A DNA stretch of 64,000 bases from G963422565 sp963422565 (GTDB lineage Bacteria > Pseudomonadota > Alphaproteobacteria > MPNO01): positions 2,232,001 through 2,296,000 of the forward strand of contig OY730228.1 of NCBI GenBank assembly GCA_963422565.1. Direction: 5' to 3'. The notes below the pieces were generated by a model. That model was not told where the DNA came from. It searched no databases and saw nothing but the letters and a program-made list of their open reading frames with translations. The position numbers and the translations under genes are program-made. This document shows, one piece after another, positions 8,227 to 15,694 of the stretch. How positions within the stretch are numbered: the stretch's first letter is position 1; the number at the start of each line of letters is the position of its first letter.

Positions 8227-9177
8227 ATGCAGATCGGGTTCTACGCCCCCGCCAGCGGGCCCGTGGCGACGGCCGAGGGCTACCGGACGATCGCCTCCCG
8301 GGCCGAGGCGCTGGGTTTCGACCATATCGCGGTCTCCGACCACATCGTCATCCCGACCGCGATCGACTCGACCTATCCCTACACCTCCTCCGGCGCCTAT
8401 CCGGGCGGCGAAGAATGCCTGGAACAGCTCACCGTCCTCGCCGCCCTCGGCGCGATGACGAGCCGGATCGGCCTCCTGACCTCGGTCATGGTGGTGCCGC
8501 ACCGGCCGGCGGTGCTGACCGCCAAGATCCTCGCCAGCATCGATGTGCTGACCGGCGGCAGGCTCACCGTGGGCTGCGGCGCGGGCTGGATGGCCGAGGA
8601 GTTCGGGGTCCTCGGCGCGCCCTATGCCGCGCGGGGCAAGGCGACCGACGAATATATCGAGGCGTTCCGCGAGCTCTGGACCAGCGACCGCCCGGCCTAT
8701 GCGGGCACGCATGTCGGCTTCGACGGAATCGCCTTCGCGCCCAAGCCGGTCAGCCGGCCCCACCCGCCGATCTGGATCGGCGGCGAGAGCAGGGCCGCGC
8801 TCCGCCGCGCAGCGCGTCTCGGCGACGGCTGGTATCCGATCAGCGCCAATCCGGCCTTCCCGCTCGACACGGTCGACCGCTATGTGGCACGCCGCGACGC
8901 GATGTGGCGTCTGGCGGAGGAGAGCGGCCGGAGCCCGGACGACATCGCGCTCGCCTACTGGGCCTACGGCTACCGGCCGGAGCCGCGAACGAACGACGAC
9001 GGCGCGCGGATGTTGTGCACCGGCGCGCCCGAGGTGGTCGCCGCCGACATCGCGGCCCTGGAAGCCGCCGGTGTCGGCTGCGTCGTGCTCACGATCCTGG
9101 GCGGCGGCGAGATCGACCGGGCCGTCGAACGGCTGGAGCGGTTCGGCGCCGACATCCTGCCGCTTCTGCGTCGATGA
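8227..9177 (+). CDS. LLM-class F420/flavin-dependent oxidoreductase
   Basis: Luciferase-like monooxygenase superfamily oxidoreductase, 316 residues, TIM-barrel. Evidence: N-terminal MQIGFYAPASGP, then GFDHIAVSDHIVIP, LGAMTSRIGLLTSVMVVPHR, AKILASIDVLTGGRLTVGCGAGWM and HPPIWIGGES, all in the order of the TIGR03619-like F420-dependent group. Such enzymes oxidise or reduce varied small molecules with F420H2 or FMNH2; no substrate is claimed. The ATG at 8227 starts exactly at the conserved first strand. A tRNA-Leu on the opposite strand follows closely. Confidence 0.88.
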   Translation: MQIGFYAPASGPVATAEGYRTIASRAEALGFDHIAVSDHIVIPTAIDSTYPYTSSGAYPGGEECLEQLTVLAALGAMTSRIGLLTSVMVVPHRPAVLTAKILASIDVLTGGRLTVGCGAGWMAEEFGVLGAPYAARGKATDEYIEAFRELWTSDRPAYAGTHVGFDGIAFAPKPVSRPHPPIWIGGESRAALRRAARLGDGWYPISANPAFPLDTVDRYVARRDAMWRLAEESGRSPDDIALAYWAYGYRPEPRTNDDGARMLCTGAPEVVAADIAALEAAGVGCVVLTILGGGEIDRAVERLERFGADILPLLRR

Positions 9178-9206
9178 AGCGGCTGGGTCGCCGCCCCGGT
9201 GAGCGC

Positions 9207-9293
9207 TGGTGCGGGTGGCCGGACTCGAACCGGCATGTCCTTGCGGACAACGGCTTTTGAGGCCGCCGCGTCTACCAATTCCGCCACACCCGC
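9207..9293 (-). tRNA. tRNA-Leu (anticodon CAA)
   Basis: Full cloverleaf on the minus strand: 7-bp acceptor stem GCGGGTG/CACCCGC, D-arm with AATTGGTAGAC, anticodon loop CTCAAAA with anticodon CAA, a long variable arm (TGTCC-GCAA-GGACA) typical of class II leucine tRNAs, T-arm GCCGG-TTCGAGT-CCGGC, and an encoded CCA end at 9207-9209. Confidence 0.97.
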
Positions 9294-9427
9294 GCGCTGC
9301 GGCGGCGGCACTCTGCCCCATCGCGGGCGGTGCCGCAACGGACGGAGGCGCGCCGCGCGCCGCGCGGTGATCGCCGATGTCGTCCGCCCGTTCCCGTCGG
9401 GCCTCTGAGCGGAGCCCGCCGCCGGGT

Positions 9428-10009
9428 ATGTACAGACGGCTCTACGACCGGCTTCTTGCGCTTGCCGCCCACCGCCGCGCGCTCTGGGCGCTGGCGGCGG
9501 TCTCGCTGATCGAGAGCGTCGTCTTTCCGATCCCGCCCGACCTGCTCCTGATTCCGATGGTGCTGGCGGCGCGGCGGCGGGCCTGGACGATCGCGGCCGT
9601 CTGCACCCTCGCCTCGGTCGCCGGCGGGGGGCTCGGCTACGGGGTCGGGCTGTTCCTGTTCGAGACGGTCGGGCGCGCGGTCCTCGCCTTCTACGGGCTG
9701 GAAGACGGTTTCGCCCGGTTCGCCGAGGCCTATCACCGTTGGGGTGCCTGGGCCGTGTTCGTGGTCGGCGTCACGCCCTTCCCCTACAAGGCGATCACCA
9801 TCCTGAGCGGCGCGACGCGGCTCGACTTCGTCGTTTTCCTGCTGTCGTCGCTCGCCGCGCGGGGGTTGCGCTTCTTTCTGGTCGCCGCCCTGCTCTACCG
9901 GTTCGGACCGCCGATCAGGGATCTCGTCGAGAGACGGCTCGGCCTCGCCCTCACGCTGTTCTGCGCGCTCTTGCTCGGCGGCATCCTCGTCGCCACATAT
10001 GCGCTGTGA
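9428..10009 (+). CDS. YqaA/DedA (SNARE-associated) family membrane protein
   Basis: Inner-membrane protein of 193 residues with about five hydrophobic segments. It has the DedA/YqaA hallmarks: ESVVFPIPPDLLLIP near the N-terminus and GVTPFPYKAITILSGATRLDF, the conserved re-entrant motif. The family is linked to lipid (undecaprenyl phosphate or phospholipid) translocation and membrane homeostasis. The stop overlaps the next start by 4 nt (GTGA), so it is translationally coupled to dsbB and coq7. The order yqaA-dsbB-coq7 is common in alphaproteobacteria. Confidence 0.9.
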   Translation: MYRRLYDRLLALAAHRRALWALAAVSLIESVVFPIPPDLLLIPMVLAARRRAWTIAAVCTLASVAGGGLGYGVGLFLFETVGRAVLAFYGLEDGFARFAEAYHRWGAWAVFVVGVTPFPYKAITILSGATRLDFVVFLLSSLAARGLRFFLVAALLYRFGPPIRDLVERRLGLALTLFCALLLGGILVATYAL

Positions 10010-10506
10010 GACCGAAGACCATCCGCGCCCGCCCCGAGCAGGCGCCCGTCGCGATCCTGGCGGCGGGCGCGGCGATCCTCGGCGCGGCGCTCGCGGCGCA
10101 GTATTTGGGCGGGCTCGCCCCCTGCGAGCTCTGCCACTACCAGCGCTGGGCCTATGTTGCGGCGATCGCCCTGGCGGCGGCCGCCCTCCGGATGCCGCGC
10201 GCCCGGCGACCGCTGACCGCCGCCGCCGGGCTGGTCTTCGCCGTCGGCGCGGCCGTCGCCTTCTACCATGTCGGCATCGAGCAGGGCTGGTTTCGGGGCC
10301 CCGGGAGCTGCGCCGCGCCGCCGCTCGAAGCGCAGTCCCTCGCGGAGCTCAAGCGGCTCCTCGAGGCCGCGCCGGTGGTTCGCTGCGACGAGGTTCCCTG
10401 GTCGCTGCTCGGCATCTCGCTCGCCGGATACAATCTCCTCCTGTCGTCCGGGCTTGCCCTGGCCAGCTTCTGGGCGGCGCTGGCGATGGCGCGGCGGACG
10501 GCATGA
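10006..10506 (+). CDS. dsbB: Disulfide bond formation protein DsbB
   Basis: Quinone-linked inner-membrane oxidoreductase (166 residues) that reoxidises DsbA. Four transmembrane helices are apparent. The first periplasmic pair is Cys40-x2-Cys43 (PCELC) with the following HYQRW, and the second pair is Cys102 and Cys127 (GPGSC, VVRC), as required. The C-terminal block VPWSLLGISLAGYN is a family signature. The GTG start overlaps the upstream stop, and the stop overlaps the coq7 start (ATGA). The gene is shared in one operon with ubiquinone synthesis, which fits its dependence on quinone. Confidence 0.95.
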   Translation: MRPKTIRARPEQAPVAILAAGAAILGAALAAQYLGGLAPCELCHYQRWAYVAAIALAAAALRMPRARRPLTAAAGLVFAVGAAVAFYHVGIEQGWFRGPGSCAAPPLEAQSLAELKRLLEAAPVVRCDEVPWSLLGISLAGYNLLLSSGLALASFWAALAMARRTA

Positions 10507-11087
10507 GCGGGCGCGGAGACGACGGCGCGGACGGGCCGCGCGAGACCGGGTGGGACCGGCTGCCGGGCGATCCCGATCGTGACGAGATCGTCGCCCGGAT
10601 GATTCGCGTCGACCATGCCGGGGAGTATGGCGCGGTCCGCATCTATGCCGGCCAGAGGGCGGTGCTGGAGCCGGGGGATGCGGCGGACGCGGTCGCCGAG
10701 ATGGCCGGGAAGGAAGCCGAGCATCTCGCGGAGTTCGACCGCCTCGTCCGCGACCGCGCGGTACGCCCGACGGCGCTGCTGCCGCTCTGGCATGTCGCCG
10801 GATACGCGCTGGGCGCGGCGACCGGGCTGTTGGGAGAGCGCGCGGCGATGGCCTGCACGGTCGCGGTCGAGGAGGTGATCGACGCGCATTACGCCGAACA
10901 GGCGGCTCGGCTCGGCGACGACGAGAGCGAGCTGCGCGCGACGATCGAGACGTTCCGCGCCGACGAGCGCGCGCACCGCGACGCGGCGATCGCGCATCTG
11001 GCGCGCGAGGCGCCGGCCTACGAGTTGCTGACCGGCGCGGTCAGGGCAGGCTCCCGACTCGCGATCTGGCTGTCGACCCGCATCTGA
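10503..11087 (+). CDS. coq7: Demethoxyubiquinone hydroxylase (COQ7 family)
   Basis: Membrane-associated di-iron enzyme of ubiquinone synthesis, 194 residues, hydroxylating the demethoxyquinone ring. The carboxylate and His ligands of the ferritin-like fold are visible in order: VDHAGEYGAVRIY, then KEAEHLAEF, AVEEVIDAHY and DERAHRDAA, giving the paired E/ExxH motifs. The ATG at 10503 overlaps the dsbB stop. The first roughly 25 residues are hydrophilic and not conserved. Confidence 0.95.
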   Translation: MSGRGDDGADGPRETGWDRLPGDPDRDEIVARMIRVDHAGEYGAVRIYAGQRAVLEPGDAADAVAEMAGKEAEHLAEFDRLVRDRAVRPTALLPLWHVAGYALGAATGLLGERAAMACTVAVEEVIDAHYAEQAARLGDDESELRATIETFRADERAHRDAAIAHLAREAPAYELLTGAVRAGSRLAIWLSTRI

Positions 11088-11238
11088 GACCCGGCGCGGG
11101 CGTCGGACCCGGGTCTCCTCGCCGCGGACGCGCGCCGGACCGGGGCGACGAGGCCGGACGGACATGCGCCGCCGCATGTCTGCCGAGCCGTGAGTTCGAC
11201 GAAACGAGAATCCCCGAACGAAGGCGCGTTTCGCGCCG

Positions 11239-11997
11239 TCACGCGGCGGAACCGGGTAGGCCCGCCCCTCGGGCGGGCGGTTTGCGGTTGATTGCGAATT
11301 CGATCTCGAAGGCCAGAAGGTCTCCGGGATAGATCAGATCGGCGAAATAGATCAGCCGTCCGCTCGTATCGAAAAACTCGCGCAGCACCCGGAATACCGG
11401 CGAGTTGACGGGGATCTCGAGCGCCTGCGCCAGCTCGAAGTCTGCATAGGAAATCGTAACGCGCTGGCGCGCCGTGGCAACGCCGATACCGATGTCCTCC
11501 AGAACGGCGACGACGATCTCCCGGGCGAAGCGTTCGGGCGCCAACGCGAAGATCTCGCTGTCGAGCTTCAGGTCCACCAGGCAGAACGGCGTGGCTTCCC
11601 GCGTGTGAATCCGCTTCATGCCGAGGAAGCGCCGGCCGTTCCGTTCGAAAACTTCGGTCGATATGTCCCCGTCCGGCATCGAGACCCTGAGCTGCGACAC
11701 CATCGATTGCAGTTCGGAGATGTCTGCGCGCATGCGCAACGTATGGCGCCTCGGGGGATCGATTTCGCGCACGAACGTTCCCCGTCCGGCGTGGCGTTCG
11801 ATCAACCCCTCGTCCTCGAGCGAATCCATTGCCTGCTTGACGGTCATCCGGGCGACGCCGAGCTTCTCGGTCAGTTCGCTCAACGCTGGGAGCCGCGCGC
11901 CGGCGGGAAGCTCGCGGGACATGATCCGATGTCGAAGCATCGCGGCCACCTCGGCGTGGAGCGGCACGGCCTGTCGCCTGATCGACTGCAATTTCAT
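11239..11997 (-). CDS. GntR-family transcriptional regulator (HutC subfamily)
   Basis: DNA-binding regulator of 252 residues. The N-terminal winged helix (about 10-78) includes PLHAEVAAMLRHRI, ARLPALSELTEKLGVARMTV and DEGLIERHAGRGTFVRE. A UTRA effector domain follows (about 90-240) with FRVLREFFDTSGRLIYFADL. Effectors of UTRA domains are usually sugars, amino acids or organic acids. The gene is divergent from the transketolase-TTT-sulfatase locus and is its likely regulator. A candidate operator box, AGGTCTAGAA, lies 35 nt from its start and recurs before the TctC gene. HutC-type regulators such as DasR/NagR bind sites built on GGTCTAGA, which agrees well. Confidence 0.9.
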   Translation of the reverse strand: MKLQSIRRQAVPLHAEVAAMLRHRIMSRELPAGARLPALSELTEKLGVARMTVKQAMDSLEDEGLIERHAGRGTFVREIDPPRRHTLRMRADISELQSMVSQLRVSMPDGDISTEVFERNGRRFLGMKRIHTREATPFCLVDLKLDSEIFALAPERFAREIVVAVLEDIGIGVATARQRVTISYADFELAQALEIPVNSPVFRVLREFFDTSGRLIYFADLIYPGDLLAFEIEFAINRKPPARGAGLPGSAA

Positions 11998-11998
11998 G

Positions 11999-12043
11999 TT
12001 GACAGTCTCCGAAGCACCATCATAGGTATGGAGGTCTAGAACT
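11999..12043 (+). promoter_or_regulatory. Promoter and operator-like box upstream of the split transketolase
   Basis: A perfect -35 (TTGACA, 11999-12004) is followed after 17-19 nt by a weak -10 (around ATAGGTAT). The box GGTATGGAGGTCTAGAAC (12025-12042) overlaps the -10 and the expected start, a repressor position. The same -35 and a 14/18 identical box recur at 14072-14115 with identical 26-nt spacing. Confidence 0.65.
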
Positions 12044-12104
12044 CTAATGGCCGATTTCCGCGCCCGACGCAAACGCGCGCGGCGCGGGGAGGAAGAGAGC
12101 GCAG

Positions 12105-12950
12105 ATGAGCACCGGCGGAGCGGTCGGGCGCAACCTCGAGCATCTCGAACGGATTGCCACGAGGCTGCGGCTTCACGTCGTCGACATGGTCGCGTCTACC
12201 GGGCAGGGATATGTCCAGCAGGGTCTGGGCGCCGCCGACATCTTCGCGACGCTTTATTTCGGCGAGGCGGCGGTCTACCCCGCCACCCCCAACCGGCTCG
12301 ACCGGGACCGCATCTTTCTGACCGCTGCCCACAACACGGCGATCTTCTACGCCGCGCTCGGCGAGCGCGGTTTCTTCGACACCGCGCTGCTCTCCACCTA
12401 TGTCACCGACGGTTCGCCGCTGGAGATCAACGCCTCCGAGCGAATGGGGCCGTTCGTGGAGGCCACATGCGGCTCTCTGGGGCAGGGGCTTTCGGTGGCC
12501 GTCGGTTGCGCGATCGCAGCCCGGCGCCACGGCGGACCGGTCCGCGTCTATGCGATCCTCGGCGACGGCGAGATGCAGGAAGGACAGGTCTGGGAAGCGG
12601 CGATGCTGGCGGGGGAGCTGGGTCTCGACAATCTTTGCGTCATCGTCGACTACAACTTCCTTCAGTCCGAGGGAGCGATGGACGAGGTGATGTCGATCGA
12701 GCCGCTCTCCGCCAAGATGGAGGCCTTCGGCTTCGGCGCGCAGGAGATCGACGGCAACGACATGTCGGCATTGCTGGAGGCTTTCGGCCGCGCGCGCGAG
12801 ACGAAGGGAAAGCCGAGCTTCATCAAGGCGAATACGCTCGTCGGCAAGGGCGTCTCTTCGCTTGAAGGGCTGATGTTCCACCAGATCCGCTTTCCGGCGG
12901 AGCTGGCCGACGAAGCGCGCCGCGAGCTCCAGGGAAAGCTCGCCCGATGA
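12105..12950 (+). CDS. Transketolase, N-terminal (ThDP-binding) subunit
   Basis: First half of a split transketolase, 281 residues. It carries the pyrophosphate side of the thiamine diphosphate site: Gly153-Asp-Gly155 with Asn184 about 30 residues on (GDGEMQEGQVWE ... VDYN), plus SLGQGLSVAVG. Together with the next gene it forms a full-length enzyme that moves C2 ketol units, or a related ThDP enzyme. The start at 12105 has a GGAGGAAGAG ribosome site, and its stop overlaps the partner's start (ATGA). The promoter box upstream suggests control by the divergent GntR protein. Such split pairs are common in sugar-acid and sulfosugar catabolic loci, which agrees with the neighbours. Confidence 0.92.
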   Translation: MSTGGAVGRNLEHLERIATRLRLHVVDMVASTGQGYVQQGLGAADIFATLYFGEAAVYPATPNRLDRDRIFLTAAHNTAIFYAALGERGFFDTALLSTYVTDGSPLEINASERMGPFVEATCGSLGQGLSVAVGCAIAARRHGGPVRVYAILGDGEMQEGQVWEAAMLAGELGLDNLCVIVDYNFLQSEGAMDEVMSIEPLSAKMEAFGFGAQEIDGNDMSALLEAFGRARETKGKPSFIKANTLVGKGVSSLEGLMFHQIRFPAELADEARRELQGKLAR

Positions 12951-13948
12951 CCGGGACCCTGTCGATACGGGAAGCCGCGGATTTCAGCAACCGCCGGTCG
13001 CTACCTTTGCCGCGCGCCTATGGCGACGCCCTGGTCGAAGCGGCCCGCAGGGACTCCCGCATCGTCTGCCTCACCGCGGATCTCTCGGCGCCCACCGAGA
13101 CCGACCTGTTCCGCGACACCTTCCCGGAGCGCTTCCATAATGTCGGCATCGCCGAAGCGAACATGATCGGGCTGGCGGGCGGCATGGCGCGATTCGGCGA
13201 GATTCCCTTCGTTCACAGCTTCTGCGCCTTCGTCACCAAGCGCTGCTACGACCAGATCGGCATGCAGGCGGCCTATCCCGACCTCCCGGTCAAGATCGTC
13301 GGATTCCTGCCTGGCGTAGCGACGCTGCTGGGGGTGTCGCACCAGGCGATCGAGGACGTGGCGATCATGAGGGCGGTGCCGAACATGATGGTGCTCGAAC
13401 CCTCGGGGCCGGCGTATCACGCCGCCGCGGTCGCGCTGGCGCTCGAACATGCCGGGCCGGTCTATCTGAGGATGAAGCGCCTGGAAGCGCCGCCGGACGA
13501 ACCCGTCCTGCCGCAGCCGCTCACGCCGGGCCGGGGTGTGCTGCGCCGCGAGGGCGGCGACCTGACCATCGTCGCCACCGGTATCCAGGTCGCCGAAGCG
13601 CTCGCCGCGGCGGACGGCCTCGCCGCGGAGGGGGTCCGGGCGTCGGTCGTCGACATGGCCTCGATCAAGCCGCTCGATGCCGGGCTGGTGATCGAGCGCG
13701 CACGCGCCACGGGCGCGATCGTGACCGCCGAGAATCACGGCATCGTCGGCGGTCTGGGGTCGGCGGTCGCGGAGACGCTCGCAGAAGAAGGCATCGGGCT
13801 TCCTTTCCGGCGCGTGGGCGTCCGAGACCGGTTCTGCGAAGGAGGGACCACCGGTTACCTCCTGAAAAAATACGGGCTCGACCGCAGCGCGATCGCGGCG
13901 GCGGCCCGCGACGTTTTCGCCCGCAAGGCCGGCCGCCGGGCGGAATAG
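12947..13948 (+). CDS. Transketolase, C-terminal (pyrimidine-binding) subunit
   Basis: Second half of the split transketolase, 333 residues. The pyrimidine-binding domain includes the catalytic Glu region (FHNVGIAEANMIGLAGGMA) and GVSHQAIEDVAIMRAVPNM. The C-terminal transketolase domain shows SVVDMASIKPLD and TAENHGIVGGLGSAVAE. It is coupled to the N-terminal subunit by a 4-nt overlap. About 240 nt follow before the TctC gene, including a second copy of the promoter box, so the two blocks may be separate but co-regulated transcripts. Whether it acts as transketolase proper or as a DXS-like enzyme cannot be settled by reading. Confidence 0.92.
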   Translation: MTGTLSIREAADFSNRRSLPLPRAYGDALVEAARRDSRIVCLTADLSAPTETDLFRDTFPERFHNVGIAEANMIGLAGGMARFGEIPFVHSFCAFVTKRCYDQIGMQAAYPDLPVKIVGFLPGVATLLGVSHQAIEDVAIMRAVPNMMVLEPSGPAYHAAAVALALEHAGPVYLRMKRLEAPPDEPVLPQPLTPGRGVLRREGGDLTIVATGIQVAEALAAADGLAAEGVRASVVDMASIKPLDAGLVIERARATGAIVTAENHGIVGGLGSAVAETLAEEGIGLPFRRVGVRDRFCEGGTTGYLLKKYGLDRSAIAAAARDVFARKAGRRAE

Positions 13949-14071
13949 CGGCAAGACCCGTCGCCCGGCGCGGCGTGGCGGGCCGGAAGCGCCGCGCACC
14001 GATGCATTGCCTCGACCACGCCTCATCCCTCGCTGCAAGTCGTACGATTTGCAGCTTCCAGGAAATGCAGG

Positions 14072-14115
14072 TTGACAAGAGTATGGCGGCGTTCAAAGGT
14101 ACAAAGGTCTAGAAT
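14072..14115 (+). promoter_or_regulatory. Second copy of the promoter/operator module, upstream of tctC
   Basis: A TTGACA -35 (14072-14077) is followed by a 20-nt gap and the box GGTACAAAGGTCTAGAAT (14098-14115). Its arrangement is identical to the module at 11999-12043. It lies 73 nt before the TctC start and is the likely promoter of the importer-sulfatase unit. Confidence 0.65.
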
Positions 14116-14188
14116 ATTCATGATCCGATATCCGGCGGGTGGAGATTCCCGGTGACCGGAGATCGTGTACAAGACGAGGGAGGGATTC

Positions 14189-15163
14189 ATGAACGATGTC
14201 CGAACTCTGATGGCGGCGGCGCTCGCCGCGCTCGGCCTCGGCCCGGCGGCCGCCGCGCAGAGCGACTACCCCAACAAGCCGATCACCATCGTCTCGTCCT
14301 TCGCGGCGGGTGGAAATGCCGACATCAACGCCCGGCTCAACGCCGAAGCGCTGAGCGCCGAGCTGGGCGTCCCGGTGAAGGTCGTCAACAAGCCGGGCGG
14401 CGCGCATATTCCGGCTGCCGTGAGCGTGCTCGAAGCGCCGGCCGACGGCTATACGCTCTTTCAGTGGTCTCCGCCCTCGTTCATGGTGGTACCGCTCACG
14501 CGGAAAGTGCCCTACGACCCCGTCGAGGACTTCATCCCGCTTTTCGCCGACCAGACCGCGTCGAACGCGCTCTATGTCCGGGCGGACTCGCCCTACAAGA
14601 CCTTCGAGGCGTTCGTCGATGTCGCGAAGAAGACCAAGCCGACCATCGGCGTGAACAATCTCGGCGCGCCCCCCAACCTGTCGGCGGTCCAGCTCGCCAA
14701 CGAGTTCGGGCTCGCGTTCAAGACGCTGGCGCTGAAGACGGTGCCGGCCACGATGACCGGCCTGATGGGCGGCCAGGTGGATGTCGCGGTCGGCCAAACG
14801 GCCTCGAAGCGGCAGTTCGGCGACCGGGTCCGGGCATTGATCATCCTCGACAACAACCGCCTGCCCTATTTCGCGGAGCATTTGCCGGGCGTGCGCACGG
14901 TGGGCGAGGCGTTCCCGGGCAAGCAGGCCGGCACCTGGATATATGGCGGCCTGGCGGTGAAGGCCGGCACCCCGTCCGAGATCGTCGAGAAGCTCGAGGC
15001 CGCCTCGCACAAGGCGATCAACAACGACGGATACTGGTCGAGAGTCCCGCCCACCATCACCTCGACCTGGCTCGACTCCGACGGCGTCAAGGCCAGCCTT
15101 CGGTCCGGCAGAGCGCTCTATTCGCCGATCCTCGAAGGCCTCGGACTTCTGCACAAGGAGTAG
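14189..15163 (+). CDS. TTT transporter substrate-binding protein (TctC/Bug family)
   Basis: Periplasmic solute receptor, 324 residues, of a tripartite tricarboxylate transporter. A signal peptide ends near GPAAAAQS. Mature-protein hallmarks are YPNKPITIVSSFAAGGNADINARL (the carboxylate-binding loop region), VVNKPGGAHIPAAVSVLEAPADGYTLF, and the later NLSAVQLANEFGL. Ligands are typically carboxylates. The start at 14189 has a GAGGGAGGG ribosome site. It is followed by tctB, tctA and a sulfatase, so the imported carboxylate may be sulfated (inference). Confidence 0.93.
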   Translation: MNDVRTLMAAALAALGLGPAAAAQSDYPNKPITIVSSFAAGGNADINARLNAEALSAELGVPVKVVNKPGGAHIPAAVSVLEAPADGYTLFQWSPPSFMVVPLTRKVPYDPVEDFIPLFADQTASNALYVRADSPYKTFEAFVDVAKKTKPTIGVNNLGAPPNLSAVQLANEFGLAFKTLALKTVPATMTGLMGGQVDVAVGQTASKRQFGDRVRALIILDNNRLPYFAEHLPGVRTVGEAFPGKQAGTWIYGGLAVKAGTPSEIVEKLEAASHKAINNDGYWSRVPPTITSTWLDSDGVKASLRSGRALYSPILEGLGLLHKE

Positions 15164-15225
15164 GCTCGGCCGGACGGGCCGCGCGCCTCCGGGCCCCCGG
15201 CGCTCCCCGACCTCGGGAGCCGCAG

Positions 15226-15687
15226 GTGCTGACCCAACGCGCAGCAAATATCGCCTTCGCGACTCTCGTCCTGGTCGCATGCGCCTGGTTCGCCTGGCTG
15301 GCGGAGGGCTTCGAGGCCGCAGGCCTTCTGGCGATCTCCGGCCTGCCGTCCAAATTCTTTCCCCAGGCGGCGCTCGGCTTCACGGCGTTCTGTGCCGCGG
15401 GCGTGCTCGCCGCCTACATCCTCCGAGGGCATGCGGGCGGCGACGAGGGCCGGCGGGTCTTCGCGCATCCGTCGGAGGCGCTGCGCGGGCTCCTGACGAT
15501 GGGCATCGCGACCCTGTGCTTCGTCATCTGGACGCGTTGGGGTTTCGTGCCGATGGCCGTGGCGATGGGGCCCGCCTGCGCGCTGGCGATGGGCGTACGG
15601 ACGCCGGCGATCCACGCCATCGTCCTGGGTCTCGCCGCCATCGTCTATCTGGTGTTCACCCAAGTCCTGGGCATCCGGCTCCGGTGA
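15226..15687 (+). CDS. TTT transporter small membrane subunit (TctB)
   Basis: Small integral membrane subunit (153 residues) of the tripartite tricarboxylate transporter, with about four hydrophobic helices (IAFATLVLVACAWFAWLA, FPQAALGFTAFCAAGVLAAYI, LLTMGIATLCFVIWTRWGFV, AIHAIVLGLAAIVYLVFTQV). The pattern ends in GIRLR like other TctB proteins. The GTG at 15226 follows a GGGAG ribosome site. It lies 7 nt upstream of tctA. Confidence 0.87.
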   Translation: MLTQRAANIAFATLVLVACAWFAWLAEGFEAAGLLAISGLPSKFFPQAALGFTAFCAAGVLAAYILRGHAGGDEGRRVFAHPSEALRGLLTMGIATLCFVIWTRWGFVPMAVAMGPACALAMGVRTPAIHAIVLGLAAIVYLVFTQVLGIRLR

Positions 15688-15694
15688 TCCCGAA

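Noticed and set aside
9207..9293. tRNA-Leu as an integration site for a mobile element.
   Set aside because: No integrase, no repeated tRNA 3' end and no composition change nearby; the island at 37-48 kb is not tRNA-linked.
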